DNA of 64,000 bases from positions 372,001-436,000 of the forward strand of contig CAYWXV010000001.1 in assembly GCA_964462535.1 (NCBI GenBank), read 5' to 3'. Under the pieces are notes generated by a model. The model was not told the DNA's origin. It saw only the letters and a program-made list of their open reading frames with translations, and did no database searches. Below are positions 25,714-34,502 of this stretch, one piece after another (positions within the stretch are counted from its first letter, which is position 1; every line of letters starts with the position of its first letter). This DNA comes from CAYWXV01 sp964462535. Lineage in GTDB: Bacteria > Bacteroidota > Ignavibacteria > OLB7. The position numbers were made by a program, and so were the translations under genes.

Positions 25714-26396
25714 TCTCCCCCTTCCTCCCCCCCGCTCCACCCGGTCCGACCGATCAATGGGACGAAGCGATACTCCCCGTAGTCAAACACGTCGTACTCA
25801 CTACGATCGCCGTGACGCACCACAACCTCCATGCGCTGCGTGGTTCTGTCACCAATCGGAATGACCAGTCGACCATCAGGTGCGAGTTGCTTCAACAGAA
25901 CGGTCGGCACTTCCGGAGCGCCGGCGGTCACGATGATTCGATCATAAGGTGCATTGAGCGACCACCCGACAGAGCCGTCCCCATGAAGGAGTGAAACGTT
26001 GCATCCAAGATGTTCCAGCGTCGCCCGCGCCCTCTCGTGAAGCGCACGATGCCGCTCAATCGAATAGACTCTCAGCCCCATCAGCGATAGGACCGCCGCC
26101 TGGTATCCCGACCCAGTTCCTATTTCCAATACGCTCATTCCCGGTTCCGCCTCAAGCGCTTGTGACATCGAGGCCACCGTGTACGGCTGAGAAATTGTCT
26201 GGCCTGCACCGATCGGGAGGGCGGAGTCAGAGTAGGCACGCGTTCGAAACGTCGGCTCGACGAAGTCCTCTCGCGGAATCAGCGACATCGCCTGGAGTAC
26301 TCGTTCATCGGTGATTCCCCGCGTGCGGAGGTCCTCTATCATTGACCGCCGCTCGGCCGACGACTGTGTACGTACGAGATTCGGTGCGTTTGTCAT
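25710..26396 (-). CDS. pcm: Protein-L-isoaspartate O-methyltransferase
   Basis: Pcm repairs isoaspartyl residues in aged proteins using S-adenosylmethionine. The 228-residue protein shows IPREDFVEP, the family motif LPIGAGQTISQPYTVASM, the SAM-binding motif I VLEIGTGSGYQAAVL (about 89-103), motif II VGWSLNAPYDRIIVTAGAPE and QLAPDGRLVIPIG. It overlaps cdaA by 4 bases upstream and miaA by 4 bases downstream, so the block is tightly coupled. Confidence 0.94.
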   Translation of the reverse strand: MTNAPNLVRTQSSAERRSMIEDLRTRGITDERVLQAMSLIPREDFVEPTFRTRAYSDSALPIGAGQTISQPYTVASMSQALEAEPGMSVLEIGTGSGYQAAVLSLMGLRVYSIERHRALHERARATLEHLGCNVSLLHGDGSVGWSLNAPYDRIIVTAGAPEVPTVLLKQLAPDGRLVIPIGDRTTQRMEVVVRHGDRSEYDVFDYGEYRFVPLIGRTGWSGGEEGGE

Positions 26397-27292
26397 GTGT
26401 GATTCTCGTGTTTCGAGCTTCGTGGACCCCTCCTGAACCTCTTCCGGCCCCGTGCCCCATGGGCACCTTCGCCCCCTCGCCGCGTGACGATATCTGTGAT
26501 GCGGTGAAACAGTTCGCTGCGTGAAGGAGTCTGCATCCCTCTCATTGCGTCGAGAAGTGCGAGGCGAATAGTATCAAGCGTCTGATCAACGTGCAGCTCA
26601 CCATCGAATGCATAGGAGGTTGTACCGCGTTCCTCACTGACGACGACTACGAATACGTCCGCTTGTTCTGCGATGCCTAGGGCGGCCCGGTGTCTGGTCC
26701 CGAGAAGTCGGTCGCCGATACGCGTGGTTGCTGAGAGGGGGAGGACAACACGGGCCGAACGTACTTCCGTTCCCGTCACGACCACGGCACCGTCGTGCAG
26801 GGGTGATCGCGGGTTGAAGATCGAGACCAGCAATTCCTGAGAGAGGCGCGAATCCAGGGACATGCCCGTCTCGAAGCTGAAGCTGAGGTTGCTCGTTCGG
26901 GTGATGACGATTAGTGCACCGAATTTCCGAAGAGCGAGATCCTCGGCCGCACCGACAATTTCATCGACCATCATGTTGAGGTCGTTCCGTCCAGAGGTCA
27001 GGGAACCTCCACGTCTACCTATCAAGAGCAGGATTCGCCTGAGCTCCGGTTGAAAGAGTACGACGAGGGCGATGACCCAAATGTCGCTGACTATGCCGAG
27101 GACGCGGCTCAGCAGACGCATGTCCAGCGCCTGACTGACAAACGAAACCCCGAGAATCAAAAGGAGCCCGACAAAGATCTGACCGGCGATCGTTCCCTGC
27201 ATCACCACGTAGAGCCGATACAGTATGAACGCCACGATGACGATGTCGACAATATCGACGATCCTGACCTTGATGAAGAGGATGTCGAACAT
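26393..27292 (-). CDS. cdaA: Diadenylate cyclase (CdaA type)
   Basis: CdaA makes the second messenger cyclic di-AMP from two ATP. About three N-terminal helices span residues 12-32, 38-55 and 70-85, followed by QPELRRILLLIGR. The catalytic DAC domain has the DGA motif (167-169, in SPLHDGAVVV) and the RHR motif (200-202, in GTRHRAALG). A basic, Arg-rich tail ends the protein. The 299 residues are slightly long for the family because of this tail. It sits in the phoH-cdaA-pcm-miaA block; no CdaR-like regulator or phosphodiesterase is adjacent. Confidence 0.95.
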   Translation of the reverse strand: MFDILFIKVRIVDIVDIVIVAFILYRLYVVMQGTIAGQIFVGLLLILGVSFVSQALDMRLLSRVLGIVSDIWVIALVVLFQPELRRILLLIGRRGGSLTSGRNDLNMMVDEIVGAAEDLALRKFGALIVITRTSNLSFSFETGMSLDSRLSQELLVSIFNPRSPLHDGAVVVTGTEVRSARVVLPLSATTRIGDRLLGTRHRAALGIAEQADVFVVVVSEERGTTSYAFDGELHVDQTLDTIRLALLDAMRGMQTPSRSELFHRITDIVTRRGGEGAHGARGRKRFRRGPRSSKHENHT

Positions 27293-27300
27293 GTATCGCT

Positions 27301-28269
27301 CTACACGCCTCCCATTATACCGTGTTGTTCGTACGCGCGAATGATATCCTTGACCAACCGATGCCTTACGACGTCTGCTTTGTCGAAATAGACGAAGCCG
27401 ATTCCTTCGATTCCCTGCAGGATCGACTCGGCTTGAACAAGCCCACTCTCGACATTCTTCGGAAGATCAATCTGCGTCAGGTCGCCGGTCACGATTGCAC
27501 GACTGTTTGCGCCGAGCCGGGTCAGGAACATTTTCATTTGCATCGTTGTGGCGTTCTGCGCCTCGTCAAGGATGACGTAGGCGTTGTTGAGCGTCCGACC
27601 GCGCATGTATGCGAGCGGAACAACCTCAATACCGCGCCGCTCCATCATCGCCTTGAGCTTGTCGGCCGGAATCATCTCCTCAAGCGCATCATATAGGGGG
27701 CGAAGGTATGGATCGATCTTCTCCTTCAAGTCGCCTGGGAGGAACCCAAGACTTTCCCCTGCCTCTACGGCAGGGCGCGCCAACACGAGCTTCGTCACCT
27801 CGCGATTTCGGTAGGCAGCAACAGCCATGGCAACGGCGAGGTAGGTCTTGCCCGTCCCAGCAGGACCTATCGAGAAAACGATGTCGTTTTCGCGGACGAT
27901 TCGATAGTACTCACGCTGCCGATCTGTGCGCGCTCTGACAACGGTATCGCGCGCAACGAGGATTACATCGTCCAGGTCCTCACCGTTTAGCGGTGCGTCT
28001 CCCCGGCTCCCCTGTACCAGATCTATCACGGCCTCAACATCCTTGGGAACCAGTGTTCCGTTCCGTTGCACCAGATAGACCATCTCATTGATCACTTTCT
28101 CGATGACGGCCACCTCGGCTGGTTCGCCCCGAAGCGCGACAGTATCCCCTCGTACTGAAATGGCTGCATCGAAGCGCCCCTCGAGCACTGTAAGATTGGC
28201 GTCGTTGAAACCGACGAAGGCAAGTTGATCGACGCCGGAGAGTTTGATCTTCTTTTCTACGATTTCCAT
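27301..28269 (-). CDS. PhoH-family ATPase
   Basis: PhoH/PhoL-like ATPase of about 322 residues; the family is linked to RNA metabolism and, in some bacteria, to YbeY. An N-terminal KH-like segment (about 1-70) precedes the NTPase core. Walker A is IGPAGTGKTYLAVAMA (about 134-149), followed by LARPAVEAGESLGFLPGDL, DPYLRPLYDAL, the Walker B-type FVILDEAQNAT equivalent AYVILDEAQNATTMQMKMFL, and VTGDLTQIDLP. The frame can begin at a TTG 9 bases further up (28278), but the ATG at 28269 is favoured. It ends 8 bases before cdaA, the next gene in the block. Confidence 0.92.
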   Translation of the reverse strand: MEIVEKKIKLSGVDQLAFVGFNDANLTVLEGRFDAAISVRGDTVALRGEPAEVAVIEKVINEMVYLVQRNGTLVPKDVEAVIDLVQGSRGDAPLNGEDLDDVILVARDTVVRARTDRQREYYRIVRENDIVFSIGPAGTGKTYLAVAMAVAAYRNREVTKLVLARPAVEAGESLGFLPGDLKEKIDPYLRPLYDALEEMIPADKLKAMMERRGIEVVPLAYMRGRTLNNAYVILDEAQNATTMQMKMFLTRLGANSRAIVTGDLTQIDLPKNVESGLVQAESILQGIEGIGFVYFDKADVVRHRLVKDIIRAYEQHGIMGGV

Positions 28270-28275
28270 GAACTG

Positions 28276-28283
28276 CAAAGATA
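28276..28283 (-). promoter_or_regulatory. -7 promoter element directly before phoH
   Basis: Perfect TAnnTTTG match (TATCTTTG) on the minus strand, ending 6 bases before the phoH ATG. It implies a leaderless or nearly leaderless mRNA. No TTG found at the usual spacing. Confidence 0.5.
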
Positions 28284-28324
28284 GTATACCGACGGCGGGG
28301 CGGGCGGAAAAGCCAGGAAAAGAA

Positions 28325-28356
28325 AAAGAGCCTTCCGACTTTCGCGGAAGGCTCTT
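28325..28356 (-). terminator. Intrinsic terminator of the LysM gene
   Basis: A 12-bp stem (AAGAGCCTTCCG / CGGAAGGCTCTT, 7-base loop) is followed on the minus strand by TTTTCTTTTCC, a strong U-tract. It lies 40 bases after the LysM protein stop and insulates it from phoH. Confidence 0.9.
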
Positions 28357-28394
28357 CGACGTATACGTTTCAACGAGACCCGCTACGAACAGGG

Positions 28395-29198
28395 TTAGCG
28401 GTTTCCGCTACCTGCATCACGCTGATCAACCTGCTGTGAACGCTCCACGGCGATGCGGGTTCCCATCTTCTTGCGCCGATAGTAGAGACGCTCGGCACGA
28501 AGCTCCTCGTCCGTCTTCGGACCCGCCGGCGGGATATTCAACACCTGACCAGGATAGATGAGATCGGGATTTCGAATCTTGTCGGTGTTTGCCTGCCAGA
28601 TCTTTGGCCACATGAACGGATCGTTGTAGATCTGCTCCTTGCCGGCGATGTTCCAGAGGCAGTCCCGATCCTCCTTCCATGTCCCAACCGTATAGGTATT
28701 GGTCCGTGCCCGGCCGCGGATGTCGTTGATCTCCTTCTGGATCGCGATGATCTTGTTGTAAAACTCTGGCAACAGGGCCAGCTTCTCGCGGCGCATGGCC
28801 GTAAGCGAGTCCTCCAAGGTCTGGAGTTCGCCCAGGTAGGCGCCAATCTGGTTGTCGCTCATGCGGCCAATCTCACGAACGCGCGATTCGATGCGCCCCA
28901 GGCGCTCGCGGAATCGCTGAGCGTCAGCCTCGGTAGCTCCCAGCATGGCGTAGATCTCATCACGGCATTTCTTGGTGTCCGCCTTGATCTGCTCCATCTG
29001 CTGATTCATCGCGGCGACTTCCTTTCCGGCCGCGTCAAGCTCGGTCTGCAGCGCCTTTACCTTGGCCTCCCATTCGGCGATGCGAAGGTCGGCCTCACTC
29101 TTTGTAAGATCTTCGTCCCTCTTATTTGGGTCGGGTGGCTGCGCGATGGCAGATCCGACAGCAAGGAGGAAGACGAGGGTCAGAATGGATATCTTCAT
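28395..29198 (-). CDS. Periplasmic coiled-coil protein with C-terminal LysM domain
   Basis: The ATG at 29198 is chosen because it follows a GAGGAG Shine-Dalgarno and begins a signal peptide (MKISILTLVFLLAVGSAIAQ). The first part of the mature protein (about 33-158) is a long charged coiled coil rich in Glu, Lys and Arg. A LysM-like domain (about 168-223) begins TYTVGTWKEDRDCLWNIAG and ends NPDLIYPGQVLNIPPAG, so it probably binds peptidoglycan. The Arg/Gln-rich tail has no known motif. It lies 41 bases downstream of the coiled-coil lipoprotein and shares its promoter, and ends at a strong terminator. A cell-wall tethering or envelope-structure role is inferred. Confidence 0.85.
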   Translation of the reverse strand: MKISILTLVFLLAVGSAIAQPPDPNKRDEDLTKSEADLRIAEWEAKVKALQTELDAAGKEVAAMNQQMEQIKADTKKCRDEIYAMLGATEADAQRFRERLGRIESRVREIGRMSDNQIGAYLGELQTLEDSLTAMRREKLALLPEFYNKIIAIQKEINDIRGRARTNTYTVGTWKEDRDCLWNIAGKEQIYNDPFMWPKIWQANTDKIRNPDLIYPGQVLNIPPAGPKTDEELRAERLYYRRKKMGTRIAVERSQQVDQRDAGSGNR

Positions 29199-29239
29199 GA
29201 TTGGATGCTCCTCATTCATTGTTCAACAGTCTTCCTCGA

Positions 29240-29569
29240 TTAACGACGGGGCTTGCTCTCGGTGGGAGCTGCTGCCGGCGGAACGTACTTCCAATCTGGC
29301 CACACGTCCGGCCATTGCGCCAGCTTGCTCTGGACGAACGCTCTATCCTTGGAGCATTGATCCAGATCCGCCCGAAGCCTGTTGATTTCACCCTGCAGTC
29401 GAGATTTCTCGTCCTGCTTCGATTTGATTTGCTGCCGAAGCGTTGACTCCTCCTGCCTCAACTGGCGAAGACGGGCAAGCTGCTCATCAGTAATCTTGCT
29501 AGAGCAACCGGCCAGAGCTACGCCGGCGATCACGCCGATCATCGCCACGAACCGCATTGATCCTTTCAT
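29240..29569 (-). CDS. Small coiled-coil outer-membrane lipoprotein
   Basis: A 109-residue lipoprotein. The ATG at 29569 follows a strong AGGAGGAGAG Shine-Dalgarno; a longer frame to 29602 is less likely. The signal peptide (MKGSMRFVAMIGVIAGVALAGC) has a lipobox ending in LAGC. The mature part is a coiled coil (about 30-80, ARLRQLRQEESTLRQQIKSK and on) and then an aromatic-rich end with WPDVWPDWKYVPP and a Pro/Ala tail. No match to Lpp or Pal, but the organisation is similar to small lipoproteins that space or anchor the outer membrane. It pairs with the LysM protein downstream. Confidence 0.75.
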   Translation of the reverse strand: MKGSMRFVAMIGVIAGVALAGCSSKITDEQLARLRQLRQEESTLRQQIKSKQDEKSRLQGEINRLRADLDQCSKDRAFVQSKLAQWPDVWPDWKYVPPAAAPTESKPRR

Positions 29570-29646
29570 GAATCTCTCCTCCTCTGTTGGGATCGTTTTC
29601 AACGGGAGATGGTTACTGTACGCCTTGTTCTCCTGTACGAACTGCG

Positions 29647-29678
29647 CGAAGATACACCGGGCACTCGAACTTTCTCAA
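29647..29678 (-). promoter_or_regulatory. Promoter of the lipoprotein-LysM operon
   Basis: On the minus strand TTG, a 21-base spacer and TATCTTCG, giving a predicted leader of about 70 bases before the lipoprotein start. Confidence 0.55.
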
Positions 29679-29790
29679 AGAATTAGCAGGAAACAGAACA
29701 TTTCATCCACCCGTCGGAGGGACAAACGGCAGGGAGCATTCGAAGGTTAGTCGAGGTGTGGCAGGAAGGACATGTCGAAGCCAGTCATTG

Positions 29791-31020
29791 CTATTCGTAA
29801 CGGAGTGCCTCGATTGGGTCAAGTTGCGCCGCGCGCCATGCCGGATAGAGGCCGAATACAAGCCCGATAGCCGTACACACGAGGAACGATATCACAACCC
29901 AGTTCCACGGGATCTGTGGATCGACGTTCATCATTGACGAAAGTCCCGCCCCGGCACCAACCCCAATGCCGATGCCAACGATAGCACCTAGCTGACTGAG
30001 CGTAAGCGCCTCGACAACGAACTGGTACATGATGTGAACGCGAGTCGCCCCCAGCGCCTTTCTCACACCAATCTCCCTCGTCCTCTCCTTGACACTCACC
30101 AGCATGATATTCATGATACCTACACCGGCGGCAAGCAGGGCGATCATACCACAACCGAGCCCGAAATACCCTGCATATGAAGTCAATGCACCAAACGTCT
30201 CCGCGATTGATTCGTTTGTCTCCACCTCGAAATTATCCGGTATTCCGACGTCCAATCGGCGAAGCGTGCGCATTTCGACAACGGCCCTGCTCATCGTTTC
30301 GTCCGCAAGATCGGCGCGCTCCGGGCGGATAGTGATTGAGACGGACGACGACCAATCGTCGAAGAAGTACTTCGTTGCGCTCGTGATGGGAATCAGGAGA
30401 AAGTTATCCTGGCTTCCAGCCATGGACGCACCCTTCGACCCAAAACGACCAATAATGTGATACCGGTGTCCCTCAATCGATATAGAGCGCCCCACGGCCG
30501 CTCCGTTTCGAAATAGTCGCGTTGCAAGGTCACTTCCGATCACGGCAACGTCAGCCGCACTCTGAACGTCCGCGTCCGAGAGGCTTCGTCCCTCAGCGAG
30601 CGTGAAGTCCCTAAGGGACGTCCATCCCTCGTCAGCACCGATGACGCTTACGTTCGGGTCGGTCGTGATGTCGTCGTATCGAACTACTTTTCCTGGCGCA
30701 TCTCGACGTATCGAGACGAGGGCCATGCCACCCATTCTCTTCTTGAGATCGAGACCCTGACGGAGCGTTATGTCAGGTCGGTTCCGGTACCGGCGCCACC
30801 CGTGCCCCATTTGCACCGACGGTGTTCGATTAATCGAAAACGTCGTCGACCCCAACGATTCAAGCTGTCCGGCAAGCGTTTGCTGCAGCGCGAGGGCGAC
30901 CATTGCAACACCCACGATTGCAAAAACGCCAATGGAAATTGAGAGGAGCGTCAGTCCCGTCCGAAGCTTGTTCGAACTTATTGACGACAGCGCCATCTGT
31001 ATGGGTTCCGTCAGCTTCAA
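29791..31020 (-). CDS. MacB-type ABC transporter permease (second copy)
   Basis: A 409-residue FtsX/MacB-fold permease. One N-terminal helix (about 17-42) is followed by a periplasmic MacB core domain (about 45-260) and three C-terminal helices (about 282-305, 330-360, 370-395). Family motifs are SSNKLRTGLTLLSISIGVFA, the cytoplasmic coupling motif SVKERTREIGVRKALGATR and the C-terminal YPAWRAAQLDPIEALRYE. It is the last gene of the efflux operon, 23 bases after its paralogue. Both permeases lack a fused ATPase, so they share the upstream ATPase. Confidence 0.92.
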   Translation of the reverse strand: MKLTEPIQMALSSISSNKLRTGLTLLSISIGVFAIVGVAMVALALQQTLAGQLESLGSTTFSINRTPSVQMGHGWRRYRNRPDITLRQGLDLKKRMGGMALVSIRRDAPGKVVRYDDITTDPNVSVIGADEGWTSLRDFTLAEGRSLSDADVQSAADVAVIGSDLATRLFRNGAAVGRSISIEGHRYHIIGRFGSKGASMAGSQDNFLLIPITSATKYFFDDWSSSVSITIRPERADLADETMSRAVVEMRTLRRLDVGIPDNFEVETNESIAETFGALTSYAGYFGLGCGMIALLAAGVGIMNIMLVSVKERTREIGVRKALGATRVHIMYQFVVEALTLSQLGAIVGIGIGVGAGAGLSSMMNVDPQIPWNWVVISFLVCTAIGLVFGLYPAWRAAQLDPIEALRYE

Positions 31021-31043
31021 CGTTGTTTGTTTGAATACTTCAT

Positions 31044-32270
31044 TTACTCTGCGCGAAGCGCCTCGACAGGATCAAGTCGGGACGCTCGAATTGCCGGTAT
31101 GACGCCCGCCAGCACCCCAACGACTGCTGTGACGAGTATTGCTATCTGAACTTGAGACAGGGGAACCGTTGACGAGAGGAAATCCAGGTCGAGTGCCTTC
31201 TTCGTAAAGACCACAATAACCGATGTCAATGCTGTCGCAACGACGGCCCCCATAGCCGAGAGCATTACCGACTCGATCAGGAATTGCATTAGAATTCTCT
31301 TCCTGGTTGCCCCAACGGCTTTCCGAATCCCTATTTCCTTTGTTCGTTCCGTCACGGATACGAACATGATATTCATAATCCCGATCGTTCCCACAAGGAA
31401 CGACAGTCCGGTCAGGGCCAACCCCACGGTGAATACACTCATGCGAATGGCGTCGATGAAGACACGAAAGGTCTCCTGACTGTTCACGCCGAAGTCGTCG
31501 TCGGCGCCTGGCGGAACGGATCGGATCTGTCTCATCGCACCAATCGTCTCGTACTTCACGTCCTCCAATCGATCGGTCGACCCGGCTTTCACCATGATGA
31601 TGAGCGAACGGAGTGAGCCCGGCATGCTCAGTACCCGTCGGATGGGGACGACAATTTGATTGTCGGGTGAGTTATCACCGAGGATCGCTCGCTTGGGAAG
31701 AACGCCCACGACGGTAAACGGGAGTCCGTTCACCCGTATCACACGACCGATTGGATCACCCCCAGGGATCAGATTATCCGCCACCATTGCGCCGATGACA
31801 GCCACTGACGCCCCTCCCTGATCCTCAACGTCCGAGAAGAACCTGCCGCTTGCGACAGATCCTCCCATCGAATGGACGTAGTCGGCGGTGGATGCTGTTA
31901 CTACCGTGTTCGTGAGTTCCAGGTCACCATACCGAACAGATCTGGCCATGAGGCGTGTCGCGGGAATGACATACTCCGCACCGGCAATTCGCCGTCGCGC
32001 TTCGGTGTACTGCGCCATTGTGATTGGCTTCCGATTCCGCTGCGCCAGCCAGTCGGTTGCTGTCCAGTCGAAACGATCAACGTACAGGATGTCGTCGCCG
32101 AACATGGAGAGAGTATCGTCGACAACACTGTTGAGTCCTGCGATGAACCATCCCATCAAGAGCACTGTCGTGATACCGATTACGATACCAAGAGTCGTCA
32201 GCATCGCCCGCAGCTTGTTGGATGCGAGGGCGGCAATGGCCATCCGTATCGATTCAATCAGTGCGCTCAT
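31044..32270 (-). CDS. MacB-type ABC transporter permease (first copy)
   Basis: Paralogue of the gene that follows it, 408 residues with the same layout: N-terminal helix (ALASNKLRAMLTTLGIVIGI), periplasmic domain, coupling motif SVTERTKEIGIRKAVGATRK, and the end PAIRASRLDPVEALRAE. It overlaps the ATPase gene upstream by 4 bases, indicating coupled translation. Sequence differences through the periplasmic domain suggest the two permeases may act as a heterodimer; this is inference. Confidence 0.92.
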   Translation of the reverse strand: MSALIESIRMAIAALASNKLRAMLTTLGIVIGITTVLLMGWFIAGLNSVVDDTLSMFGDDILYVDRFDWTATDWLAQRNRKPITMAQYTEARRRIAGAEYVIPATRLMARSVRYGDLELTNTVVTASTADYVHSMGGSVASGRFFSDVEDQGGASVAVIGAMVADNLIPGGDPIGRVIRVNGLPFTVVGVLPKRAILGDNSPDNQIVVPIRRVLSMPGSLRSLIIMVKAGSTDRLEDVKYETIGAMRQIRSVPPGADDDFGVNSQETFRVFIDAIRMSVFTVGLALTGLSFLVGTIGIMNIMFVSVTERTKEIGIRKAVGATRKRILMQFLIESVMLSAMGAVVATALTSVIVVFTKKALDLDFLSSTVPLSQVQIAILVTAVVGVLAGVIPAIRASRLDPVEALRAE

Positions 32271-33004
32271 ATTGACGGTGCCGCCACCCCCACGTTTGGT
32301 CCATCGCTCTCTATTAGGCCGTCGCGGACTCGGATAATGCGATGGGCGTGGCGAGCGATGTCCTCCTCGTGCGTTACCAGGATGATTGTGTTCCCCGCCT
32401 CCCAGAGCTCCTCGAACAGATTAAGAATGTCGAGTCCGGTTTTCGTATCGAGGTTGCCAGTTGGTTCGTCGGCGAGAATCAATGATGGTCTCGTTACCAG
32501 GGCACGCGCTATGGCAACGCGCTGTCTCTGCCCCCCCGACATCTCGTTCGGCTTGTGAGACATTCTGTCCCCAAGGCCCACGCGCTCCAGGGCCTCGATG
32601 GCCCTCTCACGCCTCTCACTTGATGACATCCCCGAATAGATGAGGGGGAGTTCGACGTTCCTAAGCGCGTCGTTCCGCGGAAGGAGATTGAACGTCTGGA
32701 ATACGAATCCGATCTCCCGGTTACGAACACGAGCGAGATCTCTGTCCCCCATCTCGGACACCAGCTCGCCGTTGAAATAGTACTCCCCGGATGTGGGCGA
32801 GTCGAGACAGCCAATGATGTTCATCAGCGTCGATTTGCCGGACCCGGAGGGTCCCATGATCGCCACGTATTCGTTTCGATCGATCGTAACAGAGACTCGT
32901 CGAAGGGCATGAATGACTTCAGATCCCATCGCGTATCGCCTCCCGACGCCATGCAATTCAATCAGTCGGCTGTCGGTCGCTGAGAGCTCGCTGGATTCTG
33001 TCAT
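32267..33004 (-). CDS. MacB-type ABC transporter ATPase (LolD/MacB-ATPase family)
   Basis: A 245-residue ATPase for the two permeases. Walker A is GPSGSGKSTLMN, the family-specific region is GCLDSPTSGEYYFNGE, signature SGGQRQRVAIARALV, Walker B LILADEPTGNLD, and the switch His in ILVTHEEDIARHAHRI. The ATG at 33004 lies 4 bases after the adaptor stop; a longer frame to 33052 would overlap the adaptor gene. The MacB-like ATPase uses mechanotransmission across the inner membrane rather than carrying substrate through it. Confidence 0.94.
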   Translation of the reverse strand: MTESSELSATDSRLIELHGVGRRYAMGSEVIHALRRVSVTIDRNEYVAIMGPSGSGKSTLMNIIGCLDSPTSGEYYFNGELVSEMGDRDLARVRNREIGFVFQTFNLLPRNDALRNVELPLIYSGMSSSERRERAIEALERVGLGDRMSHKPNEMSGGQRQRVAIARALVTRPSLILADEPTGNLDTKTGLDILNLFEELWEAGNTIILVTHEEDIARHAHRIIRVRDGLIESDGPNVGVAAPSI

Positions 33005-33008
33005 CACA

Positions 33009-34421
33009 CTATTCCTTGTTCCGTCCCTTGGGCTCCTCCCTGGGAGCATCAATTACGGCACTCTTGTCCTCAAGGTCTTTTGCGATTGCCTTGTACGTCC
33101 CTGAAACAACGCGCTCACCCCCCTTAAGGCCCGACACAATTTCGATGAACTCGTTGTCTCTAATACCGGTGTTGACCGTCACCATTCGGACGGAGTCCCC
33201 TTGTCTCACGAAGACGACCGGCTTGGGCCTTTCGTCCCGCAGCTCCTGGGCGCGCTCAACGGCTCTGTTCCTGGCAACATCATCCTCCTCTTCCTCTGTT
33301 TTCCTGTCCGTTGTATCTCGGGTCGTGACCGATTGAATCGGAACAGCAAGGACATCGCTCTTGCTGGCAACACGGATCGTCGACGTTGCCGTCATACCCG
33401 GGCGGAGCCTTGTGTCAGGATCGACGAAACGAACACGCACCTCGAAATTCGTTACCTGGTCCTGCGAGCCCACGCCCGTCTGCTTCGGCGAATTGGCAAT
33501 CCGACTGACGAAGGCCACAAACTTCCGAGCGGGCATCGCGTCCACCTCAACCTCTGCCGTATCGCCGAGCGAAACAGAAACGACGTCGGTCTCAGATACG
33601 TCCACCACGGCCTCGATTACCGATAGGTCAGCAATCGTCATGATCTCGGTTCCAGTCATTTGAATCGCCCCCACGACTTTCTCGCCGACCTTGGAATTCA
33701 GCTTCGTGACGACCCCAGAGATTGGGGCATATATCGACGTGCGGGCAAGCGATTCACGAATTCGCCGGAGGCCAGCCTCTGCCTGTCGTGTAGAGTACTG
33801 CGCTCCCTCAAGCTCCGCCTTGGATATGCTTACGCTTGCATTGGCGGCATCAAGCTCTTGTTGGGTTGCGAGCTTTCGCTCAAACAGTTGCTGTATCCGC
33901 ACGAGATCCTGCTGATTCCTAAGGAGCGAGGCCTTTGCCTGTGACTCACGTGATCTGGCCCCCAGGATTCCGGCTCTCGCCTCGTCCACCTGCGCGGTGA
34001 TGGACTCGGGATTGATCCGGACAAGCAACTGCCCCTTCTTGACGGACTCACCCTCCTCAACGCCGATGAACACTATTTCGCCGCTCACCTCGGACGATAT
34101 CTTCACTTGTGTTTCGGGATCGATCACTCCGGTGGCCGTCACGGTCTGCACGATGGAGCGCTTTGAAACGACCACGGTTTCAACGGGAATCCCATCCTTG
34201 GATGAACTGGAGCTCATCATGACAACAATCACGGTACCCACCACCAGCACGGCGATCAAGAGCGTGACGATGAGGCCCGTGCGACGCTTCTTTCGTTTCC
34301 GTGGGGGTCGCGGCGGGGGTGCCGCCACGCGCTCGGCAGGCGCCGGCTCCATTGCATCGGCCTCTGGCCGTGGTTGAGATGTATGCTGTCGAAGAAGGTC
34401 TGACGGAGATGGAGTCGGCAT
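33009..34421 (-). CDS. Membrane-fusion adaptor (MacA/HlyD family)
   Basis: A 470-residue periplasmic adaptor linking the inner-membrane transporter to TolC. After a proline-rich, basic cytoplasmic N-terminus, one membrane anchor (about 49-67) precedes the lipoyl/biotinyl-type half (VTATGVIDPETQVKISSEVS), a helical hairpin (about 150-240, GARSRESQAKASLLRNQQDL) and the barrel (TSIYAPISGVVTKLNSKVG). A late insert around residues 380-400 is strongly acidic (TEEEEDDVARNRA). The C-terminal domain has GLKGGERVVSG. It is the second gene of the operon, after tolC. Confidence 0.9.
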   Translation of the reverse strand: MPTPSPSDLLRQHTSQPRPEADAMEPAPAERVAAPPPRPPRKRKKRRTGLIVTLLIAVLVVGTVIVVMMSSSSSKDGIPVETVVVSKRSIVQTVTATGVIDPETQVKISSEVSGEIVFIGVEEGESVKKGQLLVRINPESITAQVDEARAGILGARSRESQAKASLLRNQQDLVRIQQLFERKLATQQELDAANASVSISKAELEGAQYSTRQAEAGLRRIRESLARTSIYAPISGVVTKLNSKVGEKVVGAIQMTGTEIMTIADLSVIEAVVDVSETDVVSVSLGDTAEVEVDAMPARKFVAFVSRIANSPKQTGVGSQDQVTNFEVRVRFVDPDTRLRPGMTATSTIRVASKSDVLAVPIQSVTTRDTTDRKTEEEEDDVARNRAVERAQELRDERPKPVVFVRQGDSVRMVTVNTGIRDNEFIEIVSGLKGGERVVSGTYKAIAKDLEDKSAVIDAPREEPKGRNKE

Positions 34422-34502
34422 CGTTCTCTGTGCTCAAGTAGTGTGCTGTGGTGCCACGTGACGAACTCACGCCGCGTCCGGCGATGCCGGCTTCTGTACT
34501 GA

